Below are positions 1 through 8,260 of a stretch of 16,326 nucleotides of DNA, one piece after another. A program made the position numbers and the translations under genes. The notes beneath the pieces were generated by a model, which made no database searches, had not been told where the DNA came from, and was given only the letters and a program-made list of their open reading frames with translations. Source of the stretch: Kangiella sp. (GTDB lineage: Bacteria > Pseudomonadota > Gammaproteobacteria > Enterobacterales > Kangiellaceae). Location of the stretch: assembly GCA_002733465.1 (NCBI GenBank), contig NVVT01000006.1, positions 87,643 through 103,968 on the forward strand, read 5' to 3'. Within the stretch, counting starts at the first letter, position 1; every line of letters starts with the position of its first letter.

Positions 1-1938
1 ATTGGTGCAATGATTGATGGTGCAATTGTGATGATTGAAAATATGCATAAGCATATGGAGAGAACGCCTTTAACCGATAAGAACAGATGGCAGATAGTCG
101 CTGAATCGGCCTCAGAAGTTGGCCCGGCATTATTTTTTAGTCTGTTAATTATTACCGTTAGTTTTGTACCGGTGTTTACATTGGAAGCGCAAGAAGGGCG
201 CATGTTTTCACCTTTAGCTTTTACTAAAACTTATGCGATGGCAGCATCGGCGGCTTTAGCGATTACTTTAGTACCAGTTTTAATGGGCTACTTTATTCGC
301 GGTAGAGTATTAGCCGAGCATAAAAACCCGATCAATCGAATTTTAATTGCAGTCTATTTGCCGGCTTTAAAAACGGTGCTTCAATATCCTAAAATGACTT
401 TACTGGGAGCTTTTGGATTATTGTTAATTGGTTTATGGCCACTCGATAAAATTGGCAGTGAATTTATTCCTCCTTTAGATGAAGGCGATATTATGTATAT
501 GCCAACAACTTATCCGGGAATTTCGATTGGTAAGGCAAGAGAGCTATTACAACAAACCGATAAACTAATTAAAAGTTTACCTGAAGTTAAAACTGTTTTT
601 GGAAAAATGGGGCGTGCAGAAACGGCAACAGATCCTGCGCCGTTAACCATGATTGAAAGTTTTATTCAGCTGAAACCAGAATCAGAGTGGCGAGAGGGAA
701 TGACTTCTGAAAAAATCAGAAAAGAATTAGATGCTTTAGTGAAATTACCAGGCGTCACTAACGCATGGGTCATGCCAATAAAAACAAGAATTGATATGTT
801 AGCAACAGGCATAAAAACACCAGTAGGTATCAAGATTTCGGGACCTGATTTATCAGTTATTCAGGATATCGGTTTGCAATTGGAAATAATTTTAAAAGAC
901 GTGCCGGGAACCGCTTCGGTATATTCTGAAAGGGTTGCAGGAGGTCGTTATATTAAAGTGGATATTCAACGTGAAAAAGCGGCGCGTTATGGACTTAATA
1001 TTGCCGACGTTCAACAAGTAGTTTCAACCGCGATTGGCGGAATGAATGTTACTTATACGGTTGAAGGGTTAGAGCGCTACCCGGTGAATATTCGTTATCC
1101 GCAAGACTATCGTGATTCACCAGAGCAATTAGCCTTATTGCCGATAATCACACCTAATGGACAACGCATTTCATTGGCAGACGTCGCTAATATTTTTATT
1201 GAAGATGGGCCTCCAGGGATCAAAAGTGAAAATGCGCGATTAAATGGTTGGTCATTTATTGACATAGAAACGGACGGTGATAAAGCGGTTGATATAGGAA
1301 GTTATGTTGAAAATGCACAACAGGTGGTTCAAGAAAAATTAATTTTACCTGCTGGTTATTCTATTGGTTGGTCCGGTCAATATGAGTATATGGTCAGAGC
1401 CAAAGAAAAATTGACTTATGTTGTTCCATTAACCTTGATGATTATAATCATTCTACTCTTTATTAATTTTCGTAATTTTGTAGAGGTCGCCATCATTATG
1501 GGAACTTTGCCTTTTGCCATGATTGGCAGTATTTGGCTAATGTATTTACAAGGTTTTAACTTTTCAGTAGCGGTTGGTGTAGGCTTTATCGCACTCGCAG
1601 GGGTGGCGGTAGAAATAGGCGTGATAATGTTGGTTTATTTGAATCAGGCTTATCAGCAAGTTTTAAAGGATTGTAAAACGAGTCAAACGGCATTAACCGT
1701 AGATGTTTTATCAAAGGCGATATTGCAGGGAGCCGGCATGAGAGTCCGCCCTGTCATAATGACTGCTGCAGCCATTATCTTAGGACTATTGCCCATTTTG
1801 TATGGCACTGGTACAGGCTCTGAAGTCATGAGCAGGATTGCCGCGCCGATGGTTGGCGGTATGGTTAGTGCTGTGATTTTAACTCTATTAGTTTTACCTG
1901 TTGTGTATTTTATTTGGAGAAAGAAATCAATTAAATAA
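1..1938 (+). CDS. Heavy-metal efflux RND pump, CusA/CzcA family (3' part)
   Basis: This is the C-terminal ~645 residues of an inner-membrane proton-driven HME-RND pump, which exports metal ions through a CusCBA/CzcCBA-type tripartite complex. The reading frame is open from base 1, so the gene starts upstream; the ATG at 10 is internal. The first residues (IGAMIDGAIVMIEN) match the conserved TM4 motif with its proton-relay Asp. The Glu of the conserved GVAVEIGVIML segment is at 1612-1614. The central porter/docking region (about 450-1380) contains AGGRYIKVDIQREKAARYG and TVEGLERYP, both typical of CusA. The C-terminal helices carry GTGSEVMSRIAAPM. Aligned from memory to E. coli CusA, the first substrate-binding Met is kept (codon 796-798), the second is shifted by one residue (1042-1044), and the third is Gly (1216-1218). 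Copper/silver specificity is therefore uncertain. A cusB-like adaptor gene is expected upstream. Confidence 0.93.
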   Translation: MGAMIDGAIVMIENMHKHMERTPLTDKNRWQIVAESASEVGPALFFSLLIITVSFVPVFTLEAQEGRMFSPLAFTKTYAMAASAALAITLVPVLMGYFIRGRVLAEHKNPINRILIAVYLPALKTVLQYPKMTLLGAFGLLLIGLWPLDKIGSEFIPPLDEGDIMYMPTTYPGISIGKARELLQQTDKLIKSLPEVKTVFGKMGRAETATDPAPLTMIESFIQLKPESEWREGMTSEKIRKELDALVKLPGVTNAWVMPIKTRIDMLATGIKTPVGIKISGPDLSVIQDIGLQLEIILKDVPGTASVYSERVAGGRYIKVDIQREKAARYGLNIADVQQVVSTAIGGMNVTYTVEGLERYPVNIRYPQDYRDSPEQLALLPIITPNGQRISLADVANIFIEDGPPGIKSENARLNGWSFIDIETDGDKAVDIGSYVENAQQVVQEKLILPAGYSIGWSGQYEYMVRAKEKLTYVVPLTLMIIIILLFINFRNFVEVAIIMGTLPFAMIGSIWLMYLQGFNFSVAVGVGFIALAGVAVEIGVIMLVYLNQAYQQVLKDCKTSQTALTVDVLSKAILQGAGMRVRPVIMTAAAIILGLLPILYGTGTGSEVMSRIAAPMVGGMVSAVILTLLVLPVVYFIWRKKSIK

Positions 1939-1964
1939 TCGTCACATTAAAAAGCTCGGTTTTT

Positions 1965-1999
1965 TGCGGTTATATGAAGTTGAACTTCATATAACCGCA
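1965..1999. terminator. 17-bp perfect inverted repeat followed by CTTTT, likely terminator of the efflux gene
   Basis: The left arm (1965-1981) and right arm (1983-1999) are exact reverse complements with one base between them; in RNA the loop would open to 3-5 nt. The base of the stem is GC-rich (GCGG/CCGC), the top is AT-rich, and CTTTT follows. It starts 26 bp after the pump stop codon. A Rho-independent terminator fits best. The unusually perfect dyad could instead be an operator for the next gene. Confidence 0.6.
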
Positions 2000-2002
2000 C
2001 TT

Positions 2003-2031
2003 TTGCTCTAATATGCTTTCTAAACTTTAAT
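2003..2031 (+). promoter_or_regulatory. Weak candidate promoter for the PepSY-ferredoxin gene
   Basis: A -35-like TTGCTC (2003-2008) lies 17 bp before a -10-like TTTAAT (2026-2031), just after the terminator hairpin. The -35 is poor (3/6), the -10 good (5/6). If real, transcription begins near 2038. That would favour the ATG at 2058 over the TTG at 2034 as the start codon. Confidence 0.3.
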
Positions 2032-2057
2032 TTTTGGTATCGATAACCGTAACTCAT

Positions 2058-3743
2058 ATGTTTAAACTAAGAAAAATACATAAATGGCTGGCGCTAATTG
2101 TTGGCGTACAAATACTGTTATGGGGAATTAGTGGTCTCTATATGACCATCGTCGATATCGATATTATTCATGGCGATCATCTTGTCAAAGATATTTCTCC
2201 TAGCATTATTTCATCAGAATCGATTAACCCAATTCCACAATCCATATTGGATGAATTTAATGATGAGGATAAAAATAAGGCTTTAACTAATATTAGTTTA
2301 AGAAATATTGCTGGCACAGCTTATTATCAGCTAAGGGCTAGACGAAAAAGTATTTTAATTGAAGCGATATCTGGAAAAAAACCAAGTGAAATTTCTAAAT
2401 TAGAAATAGAGACTCAAGTTAAGCAATTTTATGCGGGTGATGCTGAACTTAAATCACTTGAGTTATTAAACCGTTATCCGAGCGAGATAGGTGGTAGAAA
2501 AAGAACGGTTTGGCAGGCTCAATTTGATGACTCATTCAATTCAACGCTTTACTTTGATAGTTCGACCGGAAGACTAATCTCTAAAAGAACGGATTTATGG
2601 AGAACCTTTGATTTTCTTTGGATGCTTCATATTATGGATTATCGTTCTCGTGAAGATATTGAAAATAATATTTTTAGGCTATTTGCTGTTTTGAGCTTGG
2701 TTTTTACGTTTATCGGTTGGTTATTACTTTATTTGAGATTAAATAATCCAACAAGGATGACCATAGCTATGAAGGCAAAAGAAGACTCGCCGTCAAAGTG
2801 GTTACTGATTATAAGAAAAACGCATCGTTGGATTGCTGTATTAGTGAGTATTCAATTGTTTTTATGGATAGCAGGTGGCGTTACTTTTACATTTATGGAT
2901 ATGCGAGAAGCGGGTGGAAATTTCATTTATAAGAATACGCCTAAAGATGTAATTAGTTCGGTTATTGATCATAAAACGATTTTAGAATCCTACCCCAAGG
3001 CAACTAAAATCACCCAATACTCGCAATTGGGAAAAACTTTCGCAAAGATTTTTTTTAATCAACAAAGTGTTATTTTAAATCAATCTTTTGAAGTCGTTGA
3101 GAAATTAACTAAGGAACAAATTAAGCTAGTGGCAATGAGTCGTTATGCTGGAAAAGGCGAGATTTTAGCGATTGATAAAATGACAGATCACACAGATGAG
3201 AACTACCAATTTTCATTACCACACTGGAGATTAACCTTTGATGATGAGTATTATTCTCGGATTTATTTATCAGAGGATACTGGGCAGTTTTTGGCCACAA
3301 GAACCGATACATGGAAAATTTTCGACTTTTTCATGATGGTTCATTTTATGGATTATTGGGAACGTGGTGATTTCAATAATGGGCTAGTGATCTTTTTTGC
3401 TTTGGTATTAGTATTTTTTAGCTTGTCAGGTCTTTTGCTTTTAAATCAAAGTTTTTCAAAAAATGACTTCTTACGAATTATAAATAAAATTTTGTATAAG
3501 AAAAAAATAGCGCTTGAAATTAGGTTAGGCAATGGAAAAATAGAACATGTTGAAGTATCTAAATACGAAATATTATTTGATACTTTAAAACGACTCAACT
3601 ATCGACCCAAATCACAGTGTGGTGGCGCAAGCGAATGCCGGCAATGTTGGGTAAAACAGAAAAACAACAATAGTGGTAAGACAACAATTATATTATCTTG
3701 TCAAACTATTGTTACTAAAGATCTAGCGATAGAATTAAAATAA
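2058..3743 (+). CDS. Tandem PepSY-TM membrane protein fused to an NqrF-like 2Fe-2S ferredoxin domain
   Basis: The protein has 561 residues if ATG 2058 is used; an in-frame TTG at 2034 would add eight, and neither has a clear ribosome site. Four membrane helices are visible near residues 11-32, 200-228, 258-282 and 435-462. The first and second halves are duplicated: HKW...LLWGISGLYM pairs with HRW...LFLWIAGGVTF, and FDFLWMLHIMDY pairs with FDFFMMVHFMDY. Each half thus carries two helix-associated His (H8/H191 and H256/H429), the pattern expected for bis-His haem b in PepSY-TM ferric reductases such as FoxB. Residues ~485-561 form a ferredoxin domain with Cys 521, 527, 530 and 548 (C-x5-C-x2-C...C). 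This matches the CGGxxxCxQC spacing of NqrF, but without NqrF's FAD/NADH domain. Positive-inside charges put the ferredoxin in the cytoplasm. Inferred role: moving electrons from the cytosol through two haems to a periplasmic acceptor such as ferric or cupric ion. Confidence 0.85.
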   Translation: MFKLRKIHKWLALIVGVQILLWGISGLYMTIVDIDIIHGDHLVKDISPSIISSESINPIPQSILDEFNDEDKNKALTNISLRNIAGTAYYQLRARRKSILIEAISGKKPSEISKLEIETQVKQFYAGDAELKSLELLNRYPSEIGGRKRTVWQAQFDDSFNSTLYFDSSTGRLISKRTDLWRTFDFLWMLHIMDYRSREDIENNIFRLFAVLSLVFTFIGWLLLYLRLNNPTRMTIAMKAKEDSPSKWLLIIRKTHRWIAVLVSIQLFLWIAGGVTFTFMDMREAGGNFIYKNTPKDVISSVIDHKTILESYPKATKITQYSQLGKTFAKIFFNQQSVILNQSFEVVEKLTKEQIKLVAMSRYAGKGEILAIDKMTDHTDENYQFSLPHWRLTFDDEYYSRIYLSEDTGQFLATRTDTWKIFDFFMMVHFMDYWERGDFNNGLVIFFALVLVFFSLSGLLLLNQSFSKNDFLRIINKILYKKKIALEIRLGNGKIEHVEVSKYEILFDTLKRLNYRPKSQCGGASECRQCWVKQKNNNSGKTTIILSCQTIVTKDLAIELK

Positions 3744-3775
3744 AAATAGCATCTAAATCAAATAGAAAATCGAAT

Positions 3776-3780
3776 AGGAG
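3776..3780 (+). promoter_or_regulatory. Shine-Dalgarno of the TRAP binding-protein gene
   Basis: AGGAG ends 6 nt before ATG 3787. It is the clearest ribosome site in this part of the window and fixes the start so that the Tat/lipoprotein signal is complete. The 43-bp gap from the upstream gene shows no terminator, so co-transcription with the PepSY-ferredoxin gene is possible. Confidence 0.75.
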
Positions 3781-3786
3781 ATAAAA

Positions 3787-4872
3787 ATGAAAAGACGTCA
3801 CTTTGTAACCGCCGGAGCAACGGCAACCTTGTTGACCGCTTGTGGTCAGTCTAAAGACTGTTCAATCTCTACAGCCGGAGCATCAACGGAAAAACAAGAA
3901 GTCATCAAATGGACAATGGTAACAACTTGGCCTCCGGGTTTTCAAGGTTTAGGCACAGGTGCTGAATATTTAGCAGAACAAATCAATAAGTTAAGTAACG
4001 GGCGTATTAAAGTCAAAGTTTACGGCGCGGGTGAATTAGTACCCGCACTGCAAGTGTTTGATGCGGTTTCTTCAGGAAGCGTACAAATGGGGCATGGTGC
4101 ATCTTACTATTGGAAGGGCAAATTACCATCGGCATCATTTTTTAGCTCTGTACCTTTTGGTTTAAGCGCACAGGAAATGAATAGTTGGCTTTTAAAAGGT
4201 GGTGGACTCGAATTATGGCAAGAGCTGTATGCGCCTTTTAATGTTTTTCCTATGCCAGGAGGTAATACTGATATCCAAATGGCAGGTTGGTTTAACAAAG
4301 AAATTAAAAGTTTAGAGGATATACAAGGTCTAAAAATGCGTATCCCCGGATTAGGAGGAGAAGTCTTAAAACGTGCGGGCGGTACGCCTGAATTAATTGC
4401 TGGCGGTGAAATTTTCTCAGCTTTAGAAATGGGACGTATTGATGCTGCGGAATTTGTCGGGCCATTTAATGATTTAGCTTTCGGGTTTTATAAAGCCGCA
4501 AAGTTTTACTATTATCCTGGCTGGCAAGAGCCTGGAACAACGTTAGAAGCTATTATCAATAAAGAGGCGATGGAAAGCTTGCCTCAAGATTTACAAGAGA
4601 TCGTTAAAGCGGCTTGTTTAGTTGCCAATAACGATATGCTTGCTGAATTCACTTTACAAAATAGTAAAGCGCTAAAGACGTTAGTAGAAAAGCATGGCGT
4701 TATTTTGAAAAAATTGCCTAAAGACGTTTTAGATAAATTTCAGGAAATATCGGAAGAGCTTGTTAAAGAGTTAGGCGAAAATGATGAACTTTCAAATAAA
4801 ATCTACGCTTCTTATTTGGCATTTAAAGAAAGTGCGATTGAGTGGCGACAAATAAGCCAAAGCCTAAGTTAA
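3787..4872 (+). CDS. TRAP transporter substrate-binding protein, TakP-like (DctP family)
   Basis: This 361-residue extracytoplasmic solute receptor would deliver a small carboxylate, probably a 2-oxo acid, to the DctQM permease. The N-terminus (MKRRHFVTAG) has a twin-arginine pattern and is followed by a lipobox LLTAC with Cys at residue 19. It is therefore probably a Tat-exported lipoprotein. The body follows Rhodobacter TakP closely: WTMVTTWPPG, LSNGRIKVKVYGAGELVPALQVFDAV, the GGNTDIQMAGW strand, LKMRIPGLGGEV with the conserved ligand-pairing Arg, and IDAAEFVGPFND. TakP uses Glu-Trp for its cation site; here it reads Glu-Phe, so cation and substrate details may differ. The permease genes lie 1.4 kb away on the opposite strand, which is unusual for this family. 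The exact substrate cannot be read from sequence. Confidence 0.92.
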   Translation: MKRRHFVTAGATATLLTACGQSKDCSISTAGASTEKQEVIKWTMVTTWPPGFQGLGTGAEYLAEQINKLSNGRIKVKVYGAGELVPALQVFDAVSSGSVQMGHGASYYWKGKLPSASFFSSVPFGLSAQEMNSWLLKGGGLELWQELYAPFNVFPMPGGNTDIQMAGWFNKEIKSLEDIQGLKMRIPGLGGEVLKRAGGTPELIAGGEIFSALEMGRIDAAEFVGPFNDLAFGFYKAAKFYYYPGWQEPGTTLEAIINKEAMESLPQDLQEIVKAACLVANNDMLAEFTLQNSKALKTLVEKHGVILKKLPKDVLDKFQEISEELVKELGENDELSNKIYASYLAFKESAIEWRQISQSLS

Positions 4873-4894
4873 AAAAGATAGAAGTAATTTCAGT

Positions 4895-6091
4895 TTAAAA
4901 TAACTCAATATTACTAGATGCTGTTTTTGCTACTTGCTGTCCATTGGAAGATATAACATTGTGAACAGAATGCTCTTCTTCCATGGTATAACTTTTTCGT
5001 AATTGCGCAGGTAGATTTGAAAATATTTCAAATCTACCTGCTGCATCCATTTCTTTACCTTCATGAATCGCTTGTTGGGCTTGAATAATATTTTCTTCAA
5101 TATGTCTAAGTTGTTGGCTAACCCTATCTTGAAATTGTAAATCAACAATCACTTTTGAGATTTCTTCACTAACCTTTTTACTCATGTTGGCTAACAGTTT
5201 GTCTGACTCAGCTAAAGTATAAGTTGTTACTTTATGTTGAACCATGACCTCATGAATGATCTCAGTTGCTTTTGTTGCCATAGCATCCTCAGACTCAACT
5301 GAATGAGTAGCTTGATCTAATATTTTCTTGACTGATAGGCCAACCGCAGCCACTTTATTGCGAATGTTTTCACCGGTGCCTTTTGATTGATTTGCCAGAT
5401 TTCTAACTTCATCAGCCACTACAGCAAATCCTCTTCCTTGATCGCCTGCTCTTGCTGCTTCGATAGCCGCGTTAAGTGCTAATAAATTTGTTTGTTCTGC
5501 AAGTGATTCAACGACGCTTGCCATTTTAGTTAACTCATCCATATATCCTGAGAGGTCGCGAATGTCAACAAGTGAAGACTGTTCAGATTCTGACATACCA
5601 ACAAGGGTCGTTTTAAGTATTTCTAGATCGTCTTTAATTTTATTGGAAGCGTTTTGAACAGCGTTTTCGGAAGAAAAACGACCATCTTCTCCAGAAGTGA
5701 CGTCTATAGCCAAATTAAGGTTACTAACAATCTCCATAAATTGGCTACTTAATCCGTTAACAGCATCAGTTGATTGCACAACAGACGATTCAATTTGTTT
5801 TTTCCATATAGGGAGTATATCTTCAAGTGCTGATGTTAATGCGTCATCAGCTTTGTGAAATCCTTCATCTTCATCACTGTTTTTATCAGTAATTTCTAAT
5901 AATTGGTTTTTTAGCGTCGTTTCTTTTTTATGATAAAGGAACAAAATGGGTATCAAACAGCTTATTAAGCTAGCTGATATTATTTTTAAATCGGCAAAAC
6001 CTAAGCCTGCAGATATTAAGATAACTATTAATATTGCATAAAAATAGCCATTATTAGATGTTGGCATTTTATGTGTTATGTCACCTTCCAT
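4895..6091 (-). CDS. Methyl-accepting chemotaxis-like signalling protein without periplasmic sensor domain
   Basis: The protein has 398 residues. Two hydrophobic segments (about 16-33 and 37-54) form a short membrane hairpin with almost no periplasmic loop, followed by a cytoplasmic coiled coil. The receptor signalling tip, LAEQTNLLALNAAIEAARAG followed by DQGRGFAVVADEVRNLA, lies near residues 195-235 and is the contact site for CheA/CheW. A later FQDRVSQQLRHIEENI segment (~330) is shared with a sub-group of short receptors. No PAS, Cache or four-helix sensor domain is present, so it may sense membrane or cytoplasmic signals or work with another receptor. It is convergent with the TRAP binding-protein gene (22-bp gap) and follows dctM on the same strand (156-bp gap), so it may be read with the TRAP permease genes. 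The start at 6091 has only a weak ribosome site; Met9 is an alternative. Confidence 0.88.
   Translation of the reverse strand: MEGDITHKMPTSNNGYFYAILIVILISAGLGFADLKIISASLISCLIPILFLYHKKETTLKNQLLEITDKNSDEDEGFHKADDALTSALEDILPIWKKQIESSVVQSTDAVNGLSSQFMEIVSNLNLAIDVTSGEDGRFSSENAVQNASNKIKDDLEILKTTLVGMSESEQSSLVDIRDLSGYMDELTKMASVVESLAEQTNLLALNAAIEAARAGDQGRGFAVVADEVRNLANQSKGTGENIRNKVAAVGLSVKKILDQATHSVESEDAMATKATEIIHEVMVQHKVTTYTLAESDKLLANMSKKVSEEISKVIVDLQFQDRVSQQLRHIEENIIQAQQAIHEGKEMDAAGRFEIFSNLPAQLRKSYTMEEEHSVHNVISSNGQQVAKTASSNIELF
5007..5041. repeat. Perfect 16-bp inverted repeat with 3-nt loop inside the chemoreceptor gene
   Basis: The left arm (5007-5022) and right arm (5026-5041) are exact reverse complements, with ATA between. 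It lies 112 bp inside the 3' end of the chemoreceptor gene, in codons for the C-terminal tail after the signalling domain. Neither strand has a T-run after the stem, so it does not look like a standard terminator. It could still stall or stabilise either convergent transcript. Confidence 0.8.
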
Positions 6092-6135
6092 GTATAAATC
6101 CCAGTTACTTAAAAAGTCTAAATGAATTAGATTAC

Positions 6136-6155
6136 TAACACTTTTTGTAGTGTTA
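6136..6155. repeat. Small hairpin between dctM and the chemoreceptor gene
   Basis: TAACACT (6136-6142) pairs with AGTGTTA (6149-6155) around a 6-nt loop. A T-run follows only on the + strand, where no gene is ending. On the - strand, in which dctM ends and the chemoreceptor begins, there is no T-run after the stem. It may be a weak structure in the chemoreceptor leader. Its function is unknown. Confidence 0.4.
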
Positions 6156-6247
6156 TTTTTAATATAGCAGTGATTCTTGAGTTTTACAGGATATTTTCAC
6201 AATATTTTTAAATTGTTAGTAAAGTAACTTAGTTAGTATTCAATGAC

Positions 6248-7687
6248 TTACGAATAAATAATAGAAGGTAACCAAGTAGTGATTTGAGGATAAATGGCCA
6301 ACAAAATCAAAAGTAATACCTGAATACCTATAAATGGCATTACACCCTTATATATATTCTCAGTTTTGACCGTTTTGGGAGCCACGCCTCGTAGATAAAA
6401 AAGCGCAAACCCAAAAGGAGGAGTTAGGAAAGATGTTTGCAAATTAACGGCTATCATAACGCCAAGCCAAATAGGATCAGCTCCTAAAGCAATTAATGCA
6501 GGTGCGGTAAGCGGAACTACGACAAAGACAATTTCAATAAAGTCTAAAATGAAACCTAGAACAAACATGGTTAGCATGACGACTAACATAGCGGTGGGTA
6601 AACCGCCGGGTAGGTTGGCTAGAATATTTTCAATTGCATCATCACCATTAAAGGCTCTAAAGACTAAAGAGAAAATAGATGCGCCAATTAAAATCATAAA
6701 AATCATACTAGACGTTCTGGTGGTCGAACGCATAACACTGGTTAGATTTTTAAGGTTCAGTTGTCTATTTAAAATGGCGAGTAACAAAGCGCCACTGGCA
6801 CCCACTGCCGCAGCTTCTGTGGGAGTCGCAACACCAGACATGATTGAGCCTAAAACTAAAAATATCAAAGCCAAAGGGGCAATGATAACTTTTAAAGCTT
6901 GAAGCTTAGATTGAGATGAAAAATGGGTTTTATCAGCGGTGTTCTTATTATCTTGTTGACTGTCTACTATTGACTTTTCTTCTCTTGAGTTTATAGGGTG
7001 ACTGTCTTCAACTGGTAGATTAGCACCGAACTGAGCAGGTGAAAATTTTGAAAGAAAAAGTAAATAGAGTATGTACATACCGACTAAAATAAAGCCAGGA
7101 ATTAGAGCGCCAGCAAAAAGATCGCCAACCGATATAGGATCATTACCCATACCAACATCACGATTTGCGCTGGCGATGACATCGCCTAATAAAACCAACA
7201 CAATCGAAGGTGGAATTATTTGGCCCAGCGTTCCAGATGCACAAATAATTCCGCTCGCCAATGAAGGTGAATAACCTTTCTTTAGCATCACCGGTAAAGA
7301 TATTAATCCCATGGTAACAACCGTTGCTCCCACAATACCAGTGCTAGCGGCTAATAAAGCACCAACCAGAATAACCGAAACCCCCAAGCCTGATGGTTTT
7401 TCGCCCATTAAACGAGCGATTCCGTTTAATAAATTATCTGCAATTTTTGCTTTTTCTAATATACCACCCATAAAAATAAAGAGAGGCACTGCGATTAGAG
7501 TCGGATTTTGTATAATGCCAAATAACCGTGAACCTGCATTCTTTAAAATAGCCGGGTGAATTAATTCCATTTGTACACCAATCATGGCAAACAAAATTCC
7601 GGTGCCTGCGAGTGAAAAGGCAACCGGATAACCCGTTAACAAGACTAAACAAACACAAATAAACATTAAGAGAGCTAACCATTCCAT
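6248..7687 (-). CDS. dctM: TRAP transporter large permease subunit (DctM family)
   Basis: This 479-residue inner-membrane protein has about a dozen or more hydrophobic helices and is the ion-coupled transport subunit of a TRAP system. Family signatures include TGYPVAFSLAGTG near the N-terminus, PLFIFMGGILEKA (~residue 70), GATVVTMGLISLPVML, and ASGTLGQIIPPSIVLVLLGD (~150). The second half contains SGVATPTEAAAVGASGA and LGFILDFIEIVFVVVPL. A ~50-residue hydrophilic stretch (~215-265), rich in Asp, Ser and Lys, separates the two halves; such an insert is usual in TakM-like members. Its start codon overlaps the dctQ stop by one base, so the two are translationally coupled. It should work with the binding protein at 3787-4872. 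Length and motifs appear normal. Confidence 0.93.
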   Translation of the reverse strand: MEWLALLMFICVCLVLLTGYPVAFSLAGTGILFAMIGVQMELIHPAILKNAGSRLFGIIQNPTLIAVPLFIFMGGILEKAKIADNLLNGIARLMGEKPSGLGVSVILVGALLAASTGIVGATVVTMGLISLPVMLKKGYSPSLASGIICASGTLGQIIPPSIVLVLLGDVIASANRDVGMGNDPISVGDLFAGALIPGFILVGMYILYLLFLSKFSPAQFGANLPVEDSHPINSREEKSIVDSQQDNKNTADKTHFSSQSKLQALKVIIAPLALIFLVLGSIMSGVATPTEAAAVGASGALLLAILNRQLNLKNLTSVMRSTTRTSSMIFMILIGASIFSLVFRAFNGDDAIENILANLPGGLPTAMLVVMLTMFVLGFILDFIEIVFVVVPLTAPALIALGADPIWLGVMIAVNLQTSFLTPPFGFALFYLRGVAPKTVKTENIYKGVMPFIGIQVLLLILLAIYPQITTWLPSIIYS

Positions 7688-8199
7688 TAGTTTGGATCCC
7701 TTGTAGCATTGTGTGTTTCTTTTATGATTAGTTGAATATTTTTTATGATTTGGTTAATGGCTTCCATAATTAATAGAAGAGGCATTAACAAAAGAAGCGC
7801 TTTTAGAACAAATAACATGGGTAAACCGCCAGGTTCCGGCGAAACTTCCGATACACGCCAGCTTAAATAAAAAGCTGGCCAACTTGCCCAAGCAATAAAA
7901 AGTGCGGTGGGAGTCAATAAAAATAGGCTACCAATTAAATCAACAAGCGCTTTATTTTTGAAGCTCATTTTGGCATAAAAAATATCAACTCTTACATGAT
8001 CATTCTTATTAAGTGTGTAAGCGATTGCTAACAAAAAATTAAATCCGTGCATCCAAGTGACTGACTCTTGAATAGCGATGGAACTAGAATTAAACAGCCA
8101 ACTTGACAGGATATTTAAGAGACTAAATACAATCATCAATAAAGTAAGCCATGCGACTGAATGACCAACAAACCGAGATAAATTATCAAAAACATTCAT
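7687..8199 (-). CDS. dctQ: TRAP transporter small permease subunit (DctQ family)
   Basis: This 170-residue protein has four hydrophobic segments, as expected of the DctQ subunit that partners DctM in the membrane. It contains the TakQ-like motifs ESVTWMHGFNFLLAIAYTL and DHVRVDIFYAKMS, and the late SEVSPEPGGLPMLFVLKALL. It is the first gene of a two-gene dctQM operon (one-base overlap). It diverges from polA across a 473-bp AT-rich region holding DnaA boxes. The ribosome site is weak, with AAGGT about 15 nt ahead of the ATG. Sequence gives no direct information on substrate. Confidence 0.9.
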   Translation of the reverse strand: MNVFDNLSRFVGHSVAWLTLLMIVFSLLNILSSWLFNSSSIAIQESVTWMHGFNFLLAIAYTLNKNDHVRVDIFYAKMSFKNKALVDLIGSLFLLTPTALFIAWASWPAFYLSWRVSEVSPEPGGLPMLFVLKALLLLMPLLLIMEAINQIIKNIQLIIKETHNATRDPN

Positions 8200-8260
8200 T
8201 ATTACTTGCAGACCTTATATTTTGCGGTATTGATGTGATCTTTCGATTTTTCTTTCATGG

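Noticed and set aside
1949..1966. AAAAAGCTCGGTTTTTT as a separate terminator
   Set aside because: Only the outer A-T pairs form and the central bases mismatch; the adjacent 17-bp dyad is the stronger structure.
6549..7559. Three + strand open frames opposite dctM
   Set aside because: They are antisense shadows of a clearly conserved membrane protein and are rich in Pro, Thr and Lys with no family match.
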